64,000 nt of DNA from positions 54,666,528 through 54,730,527 of the forward strand of contig OY720345.1 of NCBI GenBank assembly GCA_963082975.1, in the 5' to 3' direction. Under the pieces are notes generated by a model. That model worked only from the letters and a program-made list of their open reading frames with translations, did not search any database and was not told where the DNA came from. The position numbers were made by a program, and so were the translations under genes. This document shows positions 35,442-45,672 of this stretch, in pieces (position 1 is the stretch's first letter; every line of letters starts with the position of its first letter). Source of the stretch: Labia minor (taxonomy: Eukaryota > Arthropoda > Insecta > Dermaptera > Spongiphoridae).

Positions 35442-36123
35442 ACCGACCGACGATAGTAAGGGAGGTATTGTTTTCACACCAAATTTCACATGTGGAGATT
35501 TTTACATATCTCCACGAATCATGCATTTTCTAAACAGAAAAAAGTATTTTTAGCATGATGTCTGTCCGTCTGTCCGTCCGTCTGTCCGTCCGTCTGTCCG
35601 TCCGTCTGTCCGTCCGTCTGTCCGTCCGTCTGTCCGTCCGTATAGATGTGTACAGCCTGAACGGCTCAACCGATTTTGATGAAATTTGGTATATTTACTT
35701 AATGCATCAGTGGGATGAATTGATCAACTTTTGGTGCAATTCGGGAAACCGGAAGTGGTAGTATTAGCGATCGACGATAGGAAGGAAAGGGTTATTTTCA
35801 CACCAAAGGAGATTTTTTTATATATCACCACGAATCATGCATTTTGTATTGGTTTTATCCTCGAAAAAAATCATATTTATTAGTTTTTTCTTGATTTAAA
35901 ATTATATGACGTCATCCAGCCATGCATGACGTCACAGCCTGGTCTTGCATATATATTATAAATAAAATAAAATTAAAAATGTTTATATTTATTATTTATG
36001 TATCCATATCTGTTTTTTATTACATTAATAGATATATGAAAATTATTTGAAATTGTTTCTGTAGCTGGAAATTAATTTATTTCAAACCGTCGGTCGGTTC
36101 GGACCTGGCCACAGGTCAACTTA
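35442..36123 (+). mobile_element. Helentron-like family C, full copy C1
   Basis: 5' end ACCGACCGACG; 3' inverted copy CGTCGGTCGGT at 36088-36098; hairpin GACCTG-GCCA-CAGGTC at 36102-36117; end AACTTA before TT. Inside are a TGTCCGTC-type minisatellite (35559-35640), the block GATGAAATTTGGTATA near 35678, and a second copy of the 5' module from about 35771 (CGACGATAGGAAGG, TTTTCACACCAAA). A TGACGTCA pair flanks a short spacer near 35907-35935. Non-coding; the 68-codon frame here is the translated minisatellite. Confidence 0.75.
35559..35640 (+). repeat. TGTCCGTC-type minisatellite in C1
   Basis: Roughly seven units of a 12-bp repeat (TCTGTCCGTCCG). The homologous tract is about 30 bp in the copies at 17640 and 43343 and about 60 bp in that at 52297, so it varies strongly between copies. 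Confidence 0.9.
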
Positions 36124-36129
36124 TTTAAA

Positions 36130-36746
36130 ATATATATATATATCAAGGTGAAATGGTCTCTCTCTCTTTCTCTCTCTCTATATATATAACCTATCTTATC
36201 ATATCTTAATATACTAGTAAAAATTGTCTATATATATATATATATTTGTATTTTTGAAATATTAAACCGCTCGAAGGATTTTATTGAAATTAACACCATA
36301 GATAATATTTATAAAGAAAAATCAACATGTATAGGTTTCAGCCTCGGGAAAAATTATCTTTGTTAGTTTTTTCTTAATTTAAAATAGGAATTCTAATAAT
36401 AAAAAAATTGGCACCGGGCAGCGCTTCCTTAAATACAAAATATTATAAATAAAATAAAATTATAAATATTTATTTTAATAATATTTTGTAATCAAATTAC
36501 GAAATATATATTATGTTATATCCACAGGCCATACTTTTCGGTCTTTCGGTGCATTAATACGTACGTTTAAGGGCTGTATGTTTTATGAATATTTTTTTTA
36601 ATTTATGTTCTTTTAAATTATTTGAAATTGTTTCATATATTTTGTCGTTTATTTATTTGAAATAATAATCTTTATCTTAAATATTCATAGTTCATAAGGA
36701 ATATTTTTTTTTAAAGTACCGAGCGGCGGTTCGGTGAACCAGGTAC
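36130..36746 (+). mobile_element. Family E, diverged relative of family C
   Basis: Begins directly after C1. AAACCGCTCGAAGGATTTTA near 36263 and GCCTCGGGAAAAATTATCTT near 36341 align with the corresponding C blocks. The 3' end has a hairpin GGTTC-GGT-GAACC at 36728-36740 inside an outer GTACC/GGTAC pair. No minisatellite. It follows the same plan but is too diverged for a full alignment by eye. Confidence 0.5.
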
Positions 36747-37390
36747 TATTATATTAAATGAAATAATTTTATAATTTTTCTTAATATAATTAAAATAATT
36801 ACAATATTCATTTCTATTTAATCTTTGTTTTGAAAAACAAATAATATAAATTCCAGAAAAATTTTATATAATTTTGTATATTTTGTATATATTCGTATAA
36901 TTTGTTAATGAAAAAATTATTTTAAATAAAGATCTTATATTATACATAATATATAAGTTTATTAAGATCAATAAATTAATAATCCATGCAAAAATTTATT
37001 CTCTTGTACTTTTTGATAACAATAAACATAAAATAAGAAGTCATCTCATTAATAAAATATCTCTTAAAACTTAAATCTATATTATTCTAGTATATATAAT
37101 AAATAAAAATAATAACAATAATTTATTGTTATCTATAAAACGTCACTGTACGTTTTAGAATATAATATGTTGCATTAAAAAGATAAAAAAATCAAAATGT
37201 TTTTTAAAATTTTAGTGTCTTAATAAGATTGTATAATCATTATCAAAATTAAACATTTCAATTTTATCACTGACCTCGGTTTTCAACAAGTGACATCATT
37301 TTATGCCATTATTTTCAAGATGAAAATACTTATATATATAATATTTTAATGAGAATAGAAAAATCAATATGATGATTGGGAGAGGAAAAA
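36747..37390. other. AT-rich spacer
   Basis: No feature is supported. Confidence 0.5.
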
Positions 37391-38000
37391 AGCGACTAAA
37401 GGACTAACAGTAAGAGTAGAGAAATGAAATGAGGGATAAGAGAGAGAGAGAGAGAAAAGGATAGAAAGGGTGAGTTGGTGGTGAAAAAATTAAAATTGAT
37501 TTCATATTCTCCAAGCGTGGCTTCTAAGATTGAACTTACTTTATATTCTTTTATTAATATTCTATATAGTGAATTTGATGGACGCCCCCCCCCCATCGCC
37601 ACCCTTTCTCCATTTTTTGAATCTTTTTTTAATCGATTCGATTTCTACTCGTCCGTCCTCGATGGGTGAATGGTCTAAAGGGGAGTGGGAGAGAGAAAGA
37701 GAAGAGAAAGAGTATACGTCCTCCTCTGCTTCATTGGGATCCCCGCCCCGGCCATTTTCTTTTGAAGTTTTTAAAATGTGTGCATTCAATTGGCTAACAG
37801 TTTTGTTCACCATTTTCGAATGCGCCCGTGAATAACTTGGTATTACTTGACACAATGCGTCTGAGTTGTGGAAAGGCGTGTGGGTAGAAATTGGGGGTGG
37901 GGGAAGCGTTCCATCGACGTGACTTGAATTCACAAATAAATTCACACGACAATGATGGTCGTGATTGTGTTCCAGTAAAATAAGGACGTGGGTTATTTGA
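37391..38000. other. GC-richer island, unassigned
   Basis: About 600 bp of non-repetitive, GC-richer sequence with a GAGAGAGAGAGAGAG run at 37440-37455 and a C10 run near 37586. Long overlapping frames exist on both strands (174 codons minus at 38086-37562; 101 codons plus at 37530-37835), but neither shows a known domain. It might be a promoter or enhancer island, an exon or an unrecognised repeat. Confidence 0.3.
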
Positions 38001-38295
38001 TTCCTTAAATTTCCCATTAATATTAACCAATGAAAAAAATTGTTTTCTAATATATATATATATATATGTATATTTTTTAATTTCAAATTCTACATACGAA
38101 ATTTAAATTACAAAACAACCATCATTTTTTTTGGTTAATTAAATCACAAACACAACGAGTTTGGTCTTTTGGTTCACAAATTATGTGCTTTCAAGTCTTT
38201 AGAAATAACTATAGTTTTGTCCAGTGAGTGGAATTTAACAAACTCATTTATTTAATTTCTAATCATTGAATATGATATATTCTAATTACTATATA
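38001..38295. other. AT-rich spacer
   Basis: No feature beyond a TA microsatellite near 38050-38070. Confidence 0.5.
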
Positions 38296-38809
38296 GGAGG
38301 ACAGGTCAATAAGTTCGTGACTTTTTGAATGATACACAGGTTTTTGGATAAAAAATTATTTTATTTTTGAACGGGGTCTCCTTTGAGCTCTATACACTTC
38401 GTCCAACGTTTGTCCAATTTTTTTATCCCTTCCAAAAAATAAGATTTGTCCAAGGCCACAACTTAGGTTTTTGAGATGTTTTCATCTTTGGAGTCAAATC
38501 TCTTTCATTTCTTCAGGTTTGGAAACAAGAAATAGTCACTCGGGGCTAAATCCGGAGAATAGGGAAAATGAGGGAACAATTCGTATCCCAATTCATGAAT
38601 TTTCTTGGAAATTCACTTTTTTCAATTTTCTTCTCAAATCACGAGGTAGTGTGCTATTAATGGATGTCATTCAGAATCTAAAAGACCCAGTTGGTTCAAA
38701 TTTTGACAGGCGTCGACTGATAATTGACTGCTGTCGGAAGTAGTGTTGCCATTTCATTTAACAGTCGGGAAATTCAAAAAGGCATGGACTTATTGACCTG
38801 CTCTCGTGC
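38296..38809 (-). mobile_element. Internally deleted mariner
   Basis: Ends ACAGGTCAATAAGTTCGTGA and GGACTTATTGACCTGCTC are inverted copies, flanked by TA. On the minus strand the gene relic includes the PYSPDLAPSDYFLF box and TKCIELKGD near the C-terminus. N-terminal and central parts are missing. Same family as 34289-34642. Confidence 0.8.
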
Positions 38810-39963
38810 TATACACTGTTATGATATTATTATATCCCACATTTTTCTTTATTATTATTTATTTAATAAAAATTAAATTAGTTTATATTGCTGATAATTA
38901 ACATCGTACTATGAGAAAAGAACAAAGGGATATCAACATTAGCCTTTTATGAAATTTCAGAGATAAGAATTTATTGTATCGTTCTAGAACGTTCAAGAAA
39001 ACGATTCACATTTATGTGACTATCAAAGATCAGAGATACGTTTTTTAAAATAAATAAGCACATTTTAGGACCAAACAAGGGAGATAAAAATTTCATCGAA
39101 ACACCTGCATTGATAATTTTAAAAGATTAAAAAGGAGGATGAAAAATGAAGTTATATTATTATTAGTGTTCTAGTATCTAGCATCTCTCTATGATAGATA
39201 GAAAGAGTTCTGACAGGTTTACTTTTTCGTGGGAGGAGGGATTTTATCGTTAATCGTGTCTTCCAATTTCTGTACATGCAAAATATTATAATATAATACA
39301 AGCAGATAATAATTTTCTTAAAGTAATTCTGAATATTTAAGGCGATTAATTAAACAAAAACATTTTTGATCGTATATTGTTACTTTAACATAATAAAAAC
39401 AAAATAGCAAGCTTTTAACATATCAAAGGCTTATCAAAAAAAAAAAAAGAAAAACAATATAATAATAAGCCAGGTATCAGAGAATTATGAATTCAAAAGC
39501 CCTTTTATATAACAATAATAAGGTTTAGAGTAAAATTAATAAATAATTATATTAATTATCCTTATTTTGTTTTAATATTTTAATTATAATAAATTTTTAA
39601 AATTAAATTTTGATAAATTTTTGAATTAATTATTTTTGCCTGTAATAAATCTCTTATCTAAAAAGAGATGAATAATTTTATTAAGATATCAATTGAACAT
39701 TTGTATTATCCACATACATAGATTATTAAAATAAAAACCTTGTTGTATTAATACCAGACATCTGACTATTAATAACAATGGCTTTTGATTTAAAACATCC
39801 AAAGAGACATGATTTTAACATAAACTAGCAATTTTAATTAAAAAACGATTTTCATAAATCATTTGGACTCATTAAAATAAAGTTTGGAAAAATTATAATA
39901 TTTACATTTTTAAAAATTTCATGCCTATTCTTTGTTATCTTCTTTTCACATTTCAGGTTTTTT
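38810..39963. other. AT-rich spacer
   Basis: No feature is supported. Confidence 0.5.
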
Positions 39964-40600
39964 ACTATCTCACCAGAGATTGAGCTAGAATAATGAAATT
40001 TGGCACACGGGTATTATTCAAAATTCGTTGTTTTCTATCAAATTATGAGAATTGTAATTCATTCGATAGGGGGTCATTACCTACCTCGTAATCAAACAAT
40101 CAAAGCACTTGGCTGCTCCTACCACATCCACCGTATTCACCAGGCTTAGTCCCTTCGGCCCTACCATTTGTTTTCATCGATGAAACGCATATTTTCTGAG
40201 CAGCACTTCGATTCCTACGAAGAAGTCGAAAATTAGGTATCTAGTTAGGTTAGGCGAACATTTCTATTGGGGTGGTTTTTCCTCTAAACTGTGTGATATA
40301 TGTTTGATAGTTTTCACATGATTAAAAATTGTATAAAACTACTATATAGAGAATTTCAGCTTGAATGAAAGTACAAGAATTAATTTTTTAACTTTTGACT
40401 TAATGAAAGTAAAAGATTTATTTACGTTGAAAAAAATCAAAACAATCTTGATATTATTTGAATGCCTTCTTATTTCAATACAATATTATCATTGAAAATT
40501 ATGTTAAAAACCTTAAATCTTATGATTCCATAGAATAAAATTTTAATTAATTTTCAAATATAGAAAAAAACTTGCTTTCCGAGATAGTCGAGTGAACACA
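39964..40600 (+). mobile_element. Family B copy with mariner fragment inside
   Basis: Starts ACTATCTCACCAGAGAT, then jumps straight to TGAGCTAGAATAATGAAATT, so the microsatellite part is deleted. At about 40092-40268 a mariner C-terminal piece interrupts the B sequence between CATTACCTACCTCGTA and CCTCTAAACTGTG. The 3' end is decayed (CGAGATAGTCGAGTGAACAC). Confidence 0.7.
40092..40268 (+). pseudogene. Mariner C-terminal fragment within a B element
   Basis: Matches the minus strand of 48000-48215: CACCGTATTCACCAGG, CCTACCATTTGTTTTCATCG and CGAACATTTCTATTGGG. There are no mariner ends here, so a whole-element insertion is unlikely; capture by the B element or insertion followed by loss are both possible. 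Confidence 0.75.
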
Positions 40601-40710
40601 TTTTTCTTGAGTTCTTTTCTTTTCTCACTTATCCATCATATCTAAATTCTTGACCAGACCGGCTTGTACCCCTTTACCAGACCTCACATCAAGTATTCAA
40701 TGTGCCTGTA

Positions 40711-41005
40711 AGGGATAAGCGATCCGCGGGCCGCATGCTGCCCACCGAAAATGTTAGTACGGCCCGCCAAACATAATAGTACAATATCATTTAACTTCTT
40801 TCGGACCACTAGATTACTCTATTAAGTTCAATATATATTATAATAATAGCTACAACAATAAAAGATCTTAAAAAACCGGACATTGGAAGAAACATGAATT
40901 ATGGATATTGTTCATTAAACATTTATTAATAATAATTTATTAAGTTGTTCTGTTTTCGTCGGCGGTCCGCCAAGAAATGTCGAGCTTTCGTTTGGCCATT
41001 TGATA
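40711..41005. mobile_element. Decayed hAT MITE
   Basis: GATCCGCGGGCCGCATG and ACGGCCCGCC near the left, and GGCGGTCCGCCAAGAAAT on the right, resemble the CGCGGGCCGC-type subterminal parts of the MITE at 42186. No target duplication was found. Confidence 0.45.
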
Positions 41006-41011
41006 AAAAAT

Positions 41012-41444
41012 CTGGAGTGTCTCCAGTCGACTATCTCGCATATTTGAATTCGATTAATTCACATATATTATATTTAAATTAAATTTAATTAATTAAATTA
41101 AAAATTAAAATTAATTAATACTATTTATTAAACCAGAACGGCTTTGACTCTTTATTGATGGCACCACATCACGTGCTGATTGGCAGTCAATGTGTTAAAA
41201 AATTATTTGCGGTACTTTCAGCGATTCATTCAAACTGAAATTCTATATATATCAGTTTTATTCAATTTTTAATTCCTTGTACTAAATTTCATTATCATAC
41301 CGTTTTTGCGTAATCTTGTCTACATACACACAGACATTTTTCTCAACCTTAGTGAAAATGACTCAGGGCCCTTCAAAACATATAAAAATATCAAAATCTG
41401 GACATCAAAAATGTTTGTGATCGCAATACTATCTCTGGCGAGTA
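41012..41444 (-). mobile_element. Family B copy B4, minus strand
   Basis: The 3' hairpin (TGGAG, CTCCA; shown as CTGGAGTGTCTCCAG at 41012-41027) comes first on the plus strand, then the inverted repeat ACTATCTCGC, the AT-rich part, a shortened central block, the microsatellite remnant and the 5' end CTATCTCTGGCGAGT. About 430 bp, deleted relative to B1. Confidence 0.75.
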
Positions 41445-42177
41445 AATAATTAGTAAATATTATTGAAATACCTTAGAATACCTATTTATTTACAAAAATT
41501 GATATATGAAATACTTAATTGTGTCATTGTTCTGGTTGTCTTTTAATTTAATATTAAAAGAGTATATCTATATATTAATAAACTTTCAGAATATATATTA
41601 TTAACAGTAGTAATCCTTGGTCGATACAGTCTATATATATAAGCTACTGTTTCTTTGAAAAAATATAAAACTGAAGCCACCTAAGTATAACAAATATTAT
41701 ATAATATAGGATCAAAAGTTGTATGTTTAATATTTTATCAAGTAAATTTGAATATTTTTTTTTTCTTATTGAAATGCCAATCGAGTTATTTTAATTAATT
41801 TGTATAATTTTTTGAAAACAAATTTTTGATCTGCCATTTTTATAAAACAAATTTAATAATTGTAATAAATAATTAAAAGATTGTAAAACAACACATTTTA
41901 AAGGGTTGAGCGATTGCTCGGTATTCCATGTCCTATGAATTTAAAAAGTGGAAAAATTTCAATAATCGATTGATTTGCTAGGAAAATTATTTTATTTAAG
42001 TAAAATACGCATTTTGTTAAATATTGTTCCAAAGGAGCTACACATTGCTCTGCTTTTATTATTTTAGGGTTATGTCGACTTCACTATTGTTACAATCATA
42101 GATCAAATTGTTGTTTTTGTATATTCAAGAGCGGAGAACTCTCATATTTGTGACTTATGAATAGTATAAATATTATA
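41445..42177. other. AT-rich spacer
   Basis: No feature is supported. Confidence 0.5.
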
Positions 42178-42567
42178 GTCTAGATCAGAGGTGGCCAACC
42201 CAAATGATCTTGCGGGCCACTTTGGAAATGCATCATAACTTCGCGGGCCGCATATAAAATTATACATACCCATTATAGATATTGTTTGGTGTGACAAATT
42301 GAAAAATAATGAATTTTTATTATGTTTACTATTATTTTTACATATAAACATATATAATTTAATAATAATGATACTGAATGCACATTGTAAAAAAAATATA
42401 ATACTAAAAATAAAAAAAAAATCAACAAAATAAAAAAAATGAAATCATATTTATTTCACTAGTGCGATATTTGTTTCATGAGGGCGCAGAATATAAAAGT
42501 GTGATGAATCTCGCGGGCCGCAAAAAAGTTTACGGCGGGCCGCGGGTTGGCCACCCCTGGTCTAGAT
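42178..42567. mobile_element. hAT MITE with perfect 8-bp duplication
   Basis: The element lies at 42186-42559. Ends CAGAGGTGGCCAAC and GTTGGCCACCCCTG are near-perfect inverted copies; GTCTAGAT repeats at 42178-42185 and 42560-42567. GC-rich subterminal CGCGGGCCGC motifs occur on both sides. Non-coding and probably young. Confidence 0.92.
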
Positions 42568-43247
42568 TATATATTTAAATTAGTCTTCTCATTCTAATCT
42601 AATTAATCAATAACTTAAAAGCACCTTTTATATGATCTTTTACATAAGTGAAGTTTAAATTATAATGATAAATTAATATAAAATGCATATTAAAGAGTAC
42701 TTTATTCCATTATATAATACAATATCTTGTTCATTTAATGATGAAATTAAAAAAATAATTTAGAAATGCGTTATAAATTATGACTATAGAAATTCATGTA
42801 ATTTGCTGTAAAGTTCAAACTAAAACAGGAAACGATTGAATTTGTGTCGTTAGATATAATCTTAATTATTTTGTAAATAATTGTATACATATTTAGTAAA
42901 AATTAAAATTATTTATAAATTTAAATGTAATATGAAATTAAATATTGTTCTGTAAATATAGGGATGTTCGAAACAAGTTAAATATCGTTTTAAAAATGGA
43001 TTAATTTTATAAATTTAAATATTATGAAAATGATGACATCTATGAACGCTCGGCGCAATTCGGTGTTAAATTTCTTTTTTATGCCACCTAGCTTCGTTTC
43101 CACTAGCGTCTTGTCTTTCCGCCTTGTTATTCCATCATTCATTGTAAACGGATCAATTTGGTTATCTTACTCGATTCTAACGCAATCAAACATTATAAAA
43201 CTTTATTAACACGAATTTAATTTAATAACGAATATCCTTGTATTTTT
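42568..43247. other. AT-rich spacer
   Basis: No feature is supported; a 61-codon frame at 43024-43209 shows no domain. Confidence 0.45.
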
Positions 43248-43859
43248 ACCGACCGACGATAGTAATTTCACATGTGGAGATTTTTACATATCTCCACGAA
43301 TCATGAATTTTCTTAACAGAAAAAAGTATTTTTAGCATGATGTCTGTCCGTCTGTCCGTCCGTCCGTATAGATGTGTACAGCCTGAACGGCTCAACGGAT
43401 TTTGATGAAATTTGGTATATTTACTTAATGCATCAGTGGGATGAATTGATCAACTTTTGGTGCAAATCCGGAAACCGGAAGCGGTAGTATTAGCGATCGA
43501 CGATAGGAAGGAAAGGGTTATTTTCACACCAAATTTCACGTGAGGAGATTTTTTACATATCACCACGAATTATATGCACTCTGTATTGGTTTTATCCTCG
43601 AGAAAAATCATCTTTATAGGTTTTTCTTAATTTAAAATTATATGACGTCATCCAGCCATTCATGACGTCACAGCCTGGTCTTACATATATATTATAAATA
43701 AAATAAAATTACAAATATTTATATTTATTATTTATGTATCCATATCTGTTTTTTATTACATTAATAGATATATTAAAATTATTTGAAATTGTTTCTGTAG
43801 CTGGAAATTAATTTATTTCAAACCGTCGGTCGGTTCGGACCTGGCCACAGGTCAACTTA
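43248..43859 (+). mobile_element. Family C copy C3
   Basis: ACCGACCGACGATAGTA at the 5' end is followed by a ~25-bp deletion in the first module. Short TGTCCGTC tract at 43343-43370, block GATGAAATTTGGTATA, second 5' module near 43498, TGACGTCA pair, CGTCGGTCGGT, hairpin GACCTG-GCCA-CAGGTC and AACTTA at 43859. Confidence 0.75.
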
Positions 43860-45271
43860 TTTATGGATAGATTGAACGTTTAAATAATAATATAAAACTT
43901 GTTTAATTATTTGAATCACATTCTACAATAGTGAAATGAATTATAATTTATTATATTAATTGGCATCATTTGAACTAGCAAAATATAATATAATCTTATA
44001 CTGAAGTGATATTTAATTTATTCAGTTTATACGAATAATTGAACATAAATCCGTATGGATGCCTAAATACATATATTGCGTGTGATGCTTAAAAATCTAC
44101 ATATCTTAAGCATCTTGGATGAGTGACTCGGATCAGTGACTTATATTTATAGGATTAATAGAATCATATATTTTATAAAATAATATAAAATACATCCTTA
44201 CACGAGTCACCACCAAAAATTTATTATAAAATTGCATCAAACGGATAATTAAGTTAAAATTGACCGAAAATATGGTTTACTCAAACAAACACTCCATTTT
44301 TATTTATAGGAGTAGAATATGTGAAAAAGAGAGGGTTAAAATGGCATTTATCATTTATCCCCTAAAGTAAATGTTGCAATTGTGAATTTCCAACAGGGAG
44401 GTAATTCATTAGTATATATAGCTAAATGAGTGGAACAAAAAAGATAAATATTACATTAAAATAAACCCCAGCAGTTTATTCTTAAAATATTAATATTATG
44501 TAAAAATTTTTTTTTACACCATATTTTTTTCTATTTAATTCCTCCGCCTCTTTTACTCTCTGTATTTTCTCCCTCTGGTCTCTTTTTTTTAATCTTACAT
44601 TTTTTAATTAATTCAAAAAAAGTTAGTATCCGATTACAAACGGATAGAGTTCTCATTTTATTCCATTCATTTGATCTCTCTCTCTCTCCCTTACTCTAAA
44701 AAAGAGCGAGAGAAAGATAGAAAATGAGCAAAAAAGGCTTCATTTTGAAAGAGGAAAATAAAAAAAGAAGAGAAAGTAGTCTCCTATGATATTTGTTCTG
44801 CATTCGCTCTCTAATTAAAGGTTGGGGCCTTTGGCCCTGGTACATTTGGTCGTTCCCATCATGCACGCTACTGGTGTCAATTCTCCTCTATTTCGGCTAC
44901 CTATCCCAAACCCTTTGATATGTTTGACCTCAAAAAACCTAATTCATTTGAAATAGAATATAGTTAGAAAGGTATTTTACAAAAAAATAAAATAAAATAT
45001 AATCTAAAAAATAATTTCATTTTTTTTTCTCGATATTCTCAATAAATTTGATTATTAATGATACAAAGTTTTGCATTATTTCAAAAATGTTCAATTCATA
45101 TATCATTATAATTAAATACTTCATAATATGAGGAGACGAACATTTGGAATATTCGAATACAAAATTTTTAAACTTAATTTACAGTTATATAGAAATTATT
45201 GTATTTTTTTTTATTTTCCAATAGATCCTGAGGATCATGCAGAACAAGAAAAATTATTAATTATTGAATTT
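43860..45271. other. AT-rich spacer with a small GC-richer patch
   Basis: No gene is seen. 44815-44945 is richer in G+C (GGGGCCTTTGGCCCTGGTAC) and unassigned; CT-rich and GA-rich runs flank it near 44680-44720. Confidence 0.4.
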
Positions 45272-45609
45272 CCCTAAGCCAGTGGTCGGCAAAGTGCGGC
45301 TCGCAAGCCGCATGTGACCCTTCCTTATCATGATGTGGCTCTCTGGTTCCATGCGTAAATATTAATAATTATATTATTTTATTTTCAAAACTCAAAATAT
45401 TATTTTATAAAAAAAAATAGCAAACTTGATAACAACACCTACAGAAACAGTTTATTTAGTTATTCGAAATCAAAAATAAAATCTATACCATCTAGCCAAA
45501 TCCTTTTCAAATACTATAATATTGAAAAAAAATAGTGGCTCTATAATAACAAGGAAATATTTTGTAATTTGTAACTTTTGGCTCTTCCGCCTCAACCTCT
45601 GCCCTAGGC
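45272..45609. mobile_element. hAT MITE next to a tRNA-like block
   Basis: The element lies at 45280-45601, from CAGTGGTCGGCAAAGTGC to CCGCCTCAACCTCTG. It is flanked by CCCTAAGC (45272-45279) and CCCTAGGC (45602-45609), 7 of 8 matching. Subterminal GGCTCGCAAGCCGCATGTG is characteristic of a common hAT MITE type. Non-coding. Confidence 0.75.
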
Positions 45610-45672
45610 CCTAACTCGAGACTAGTGTGGTAGACTGTCGTGCTAACCACTAAACCACTGAAGGGTCTAGAA
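45602..45672 (-). repeat. tRNA-like fragment (SINE head or tRNA pseudogene)
   Basis: The minus strand reads AGTGGTTTAGTGGTTAGCAC, a good polymerase III A box and D-arm, then a CTACCAC loop and CTCGAGTTAGGGC, a B-box-like T-arm. The acceptor ends do not pair well, so it is not called as a working tRNA. Confidence 0.5.

Noticed and set aside
35559-35640. Regular short repeats resembling a CRISPR array
   Set aside because: The units are contiguous 12-bp repeats without spacers, inside a eukaryotic transposon.
35555-35761. 68-codon open frame with repeated RLSV units
   Set aside because: It is the translated TGTCCGTC minisatellite of a family C element, not a gene.
37562-38086. 174-codon minus-strand frame in the 37.4-38.0 kb island
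   Set aside because: It has no recognisable domain, overlaps plus-strand frames and ends in low-complexity sequence; kept only as part of the island entry.
45602-45672. Functional tRNA gene
   Set aside because: A and B boxes are present but the acceptor stem does not pair, and it abuts a MITE duplication.
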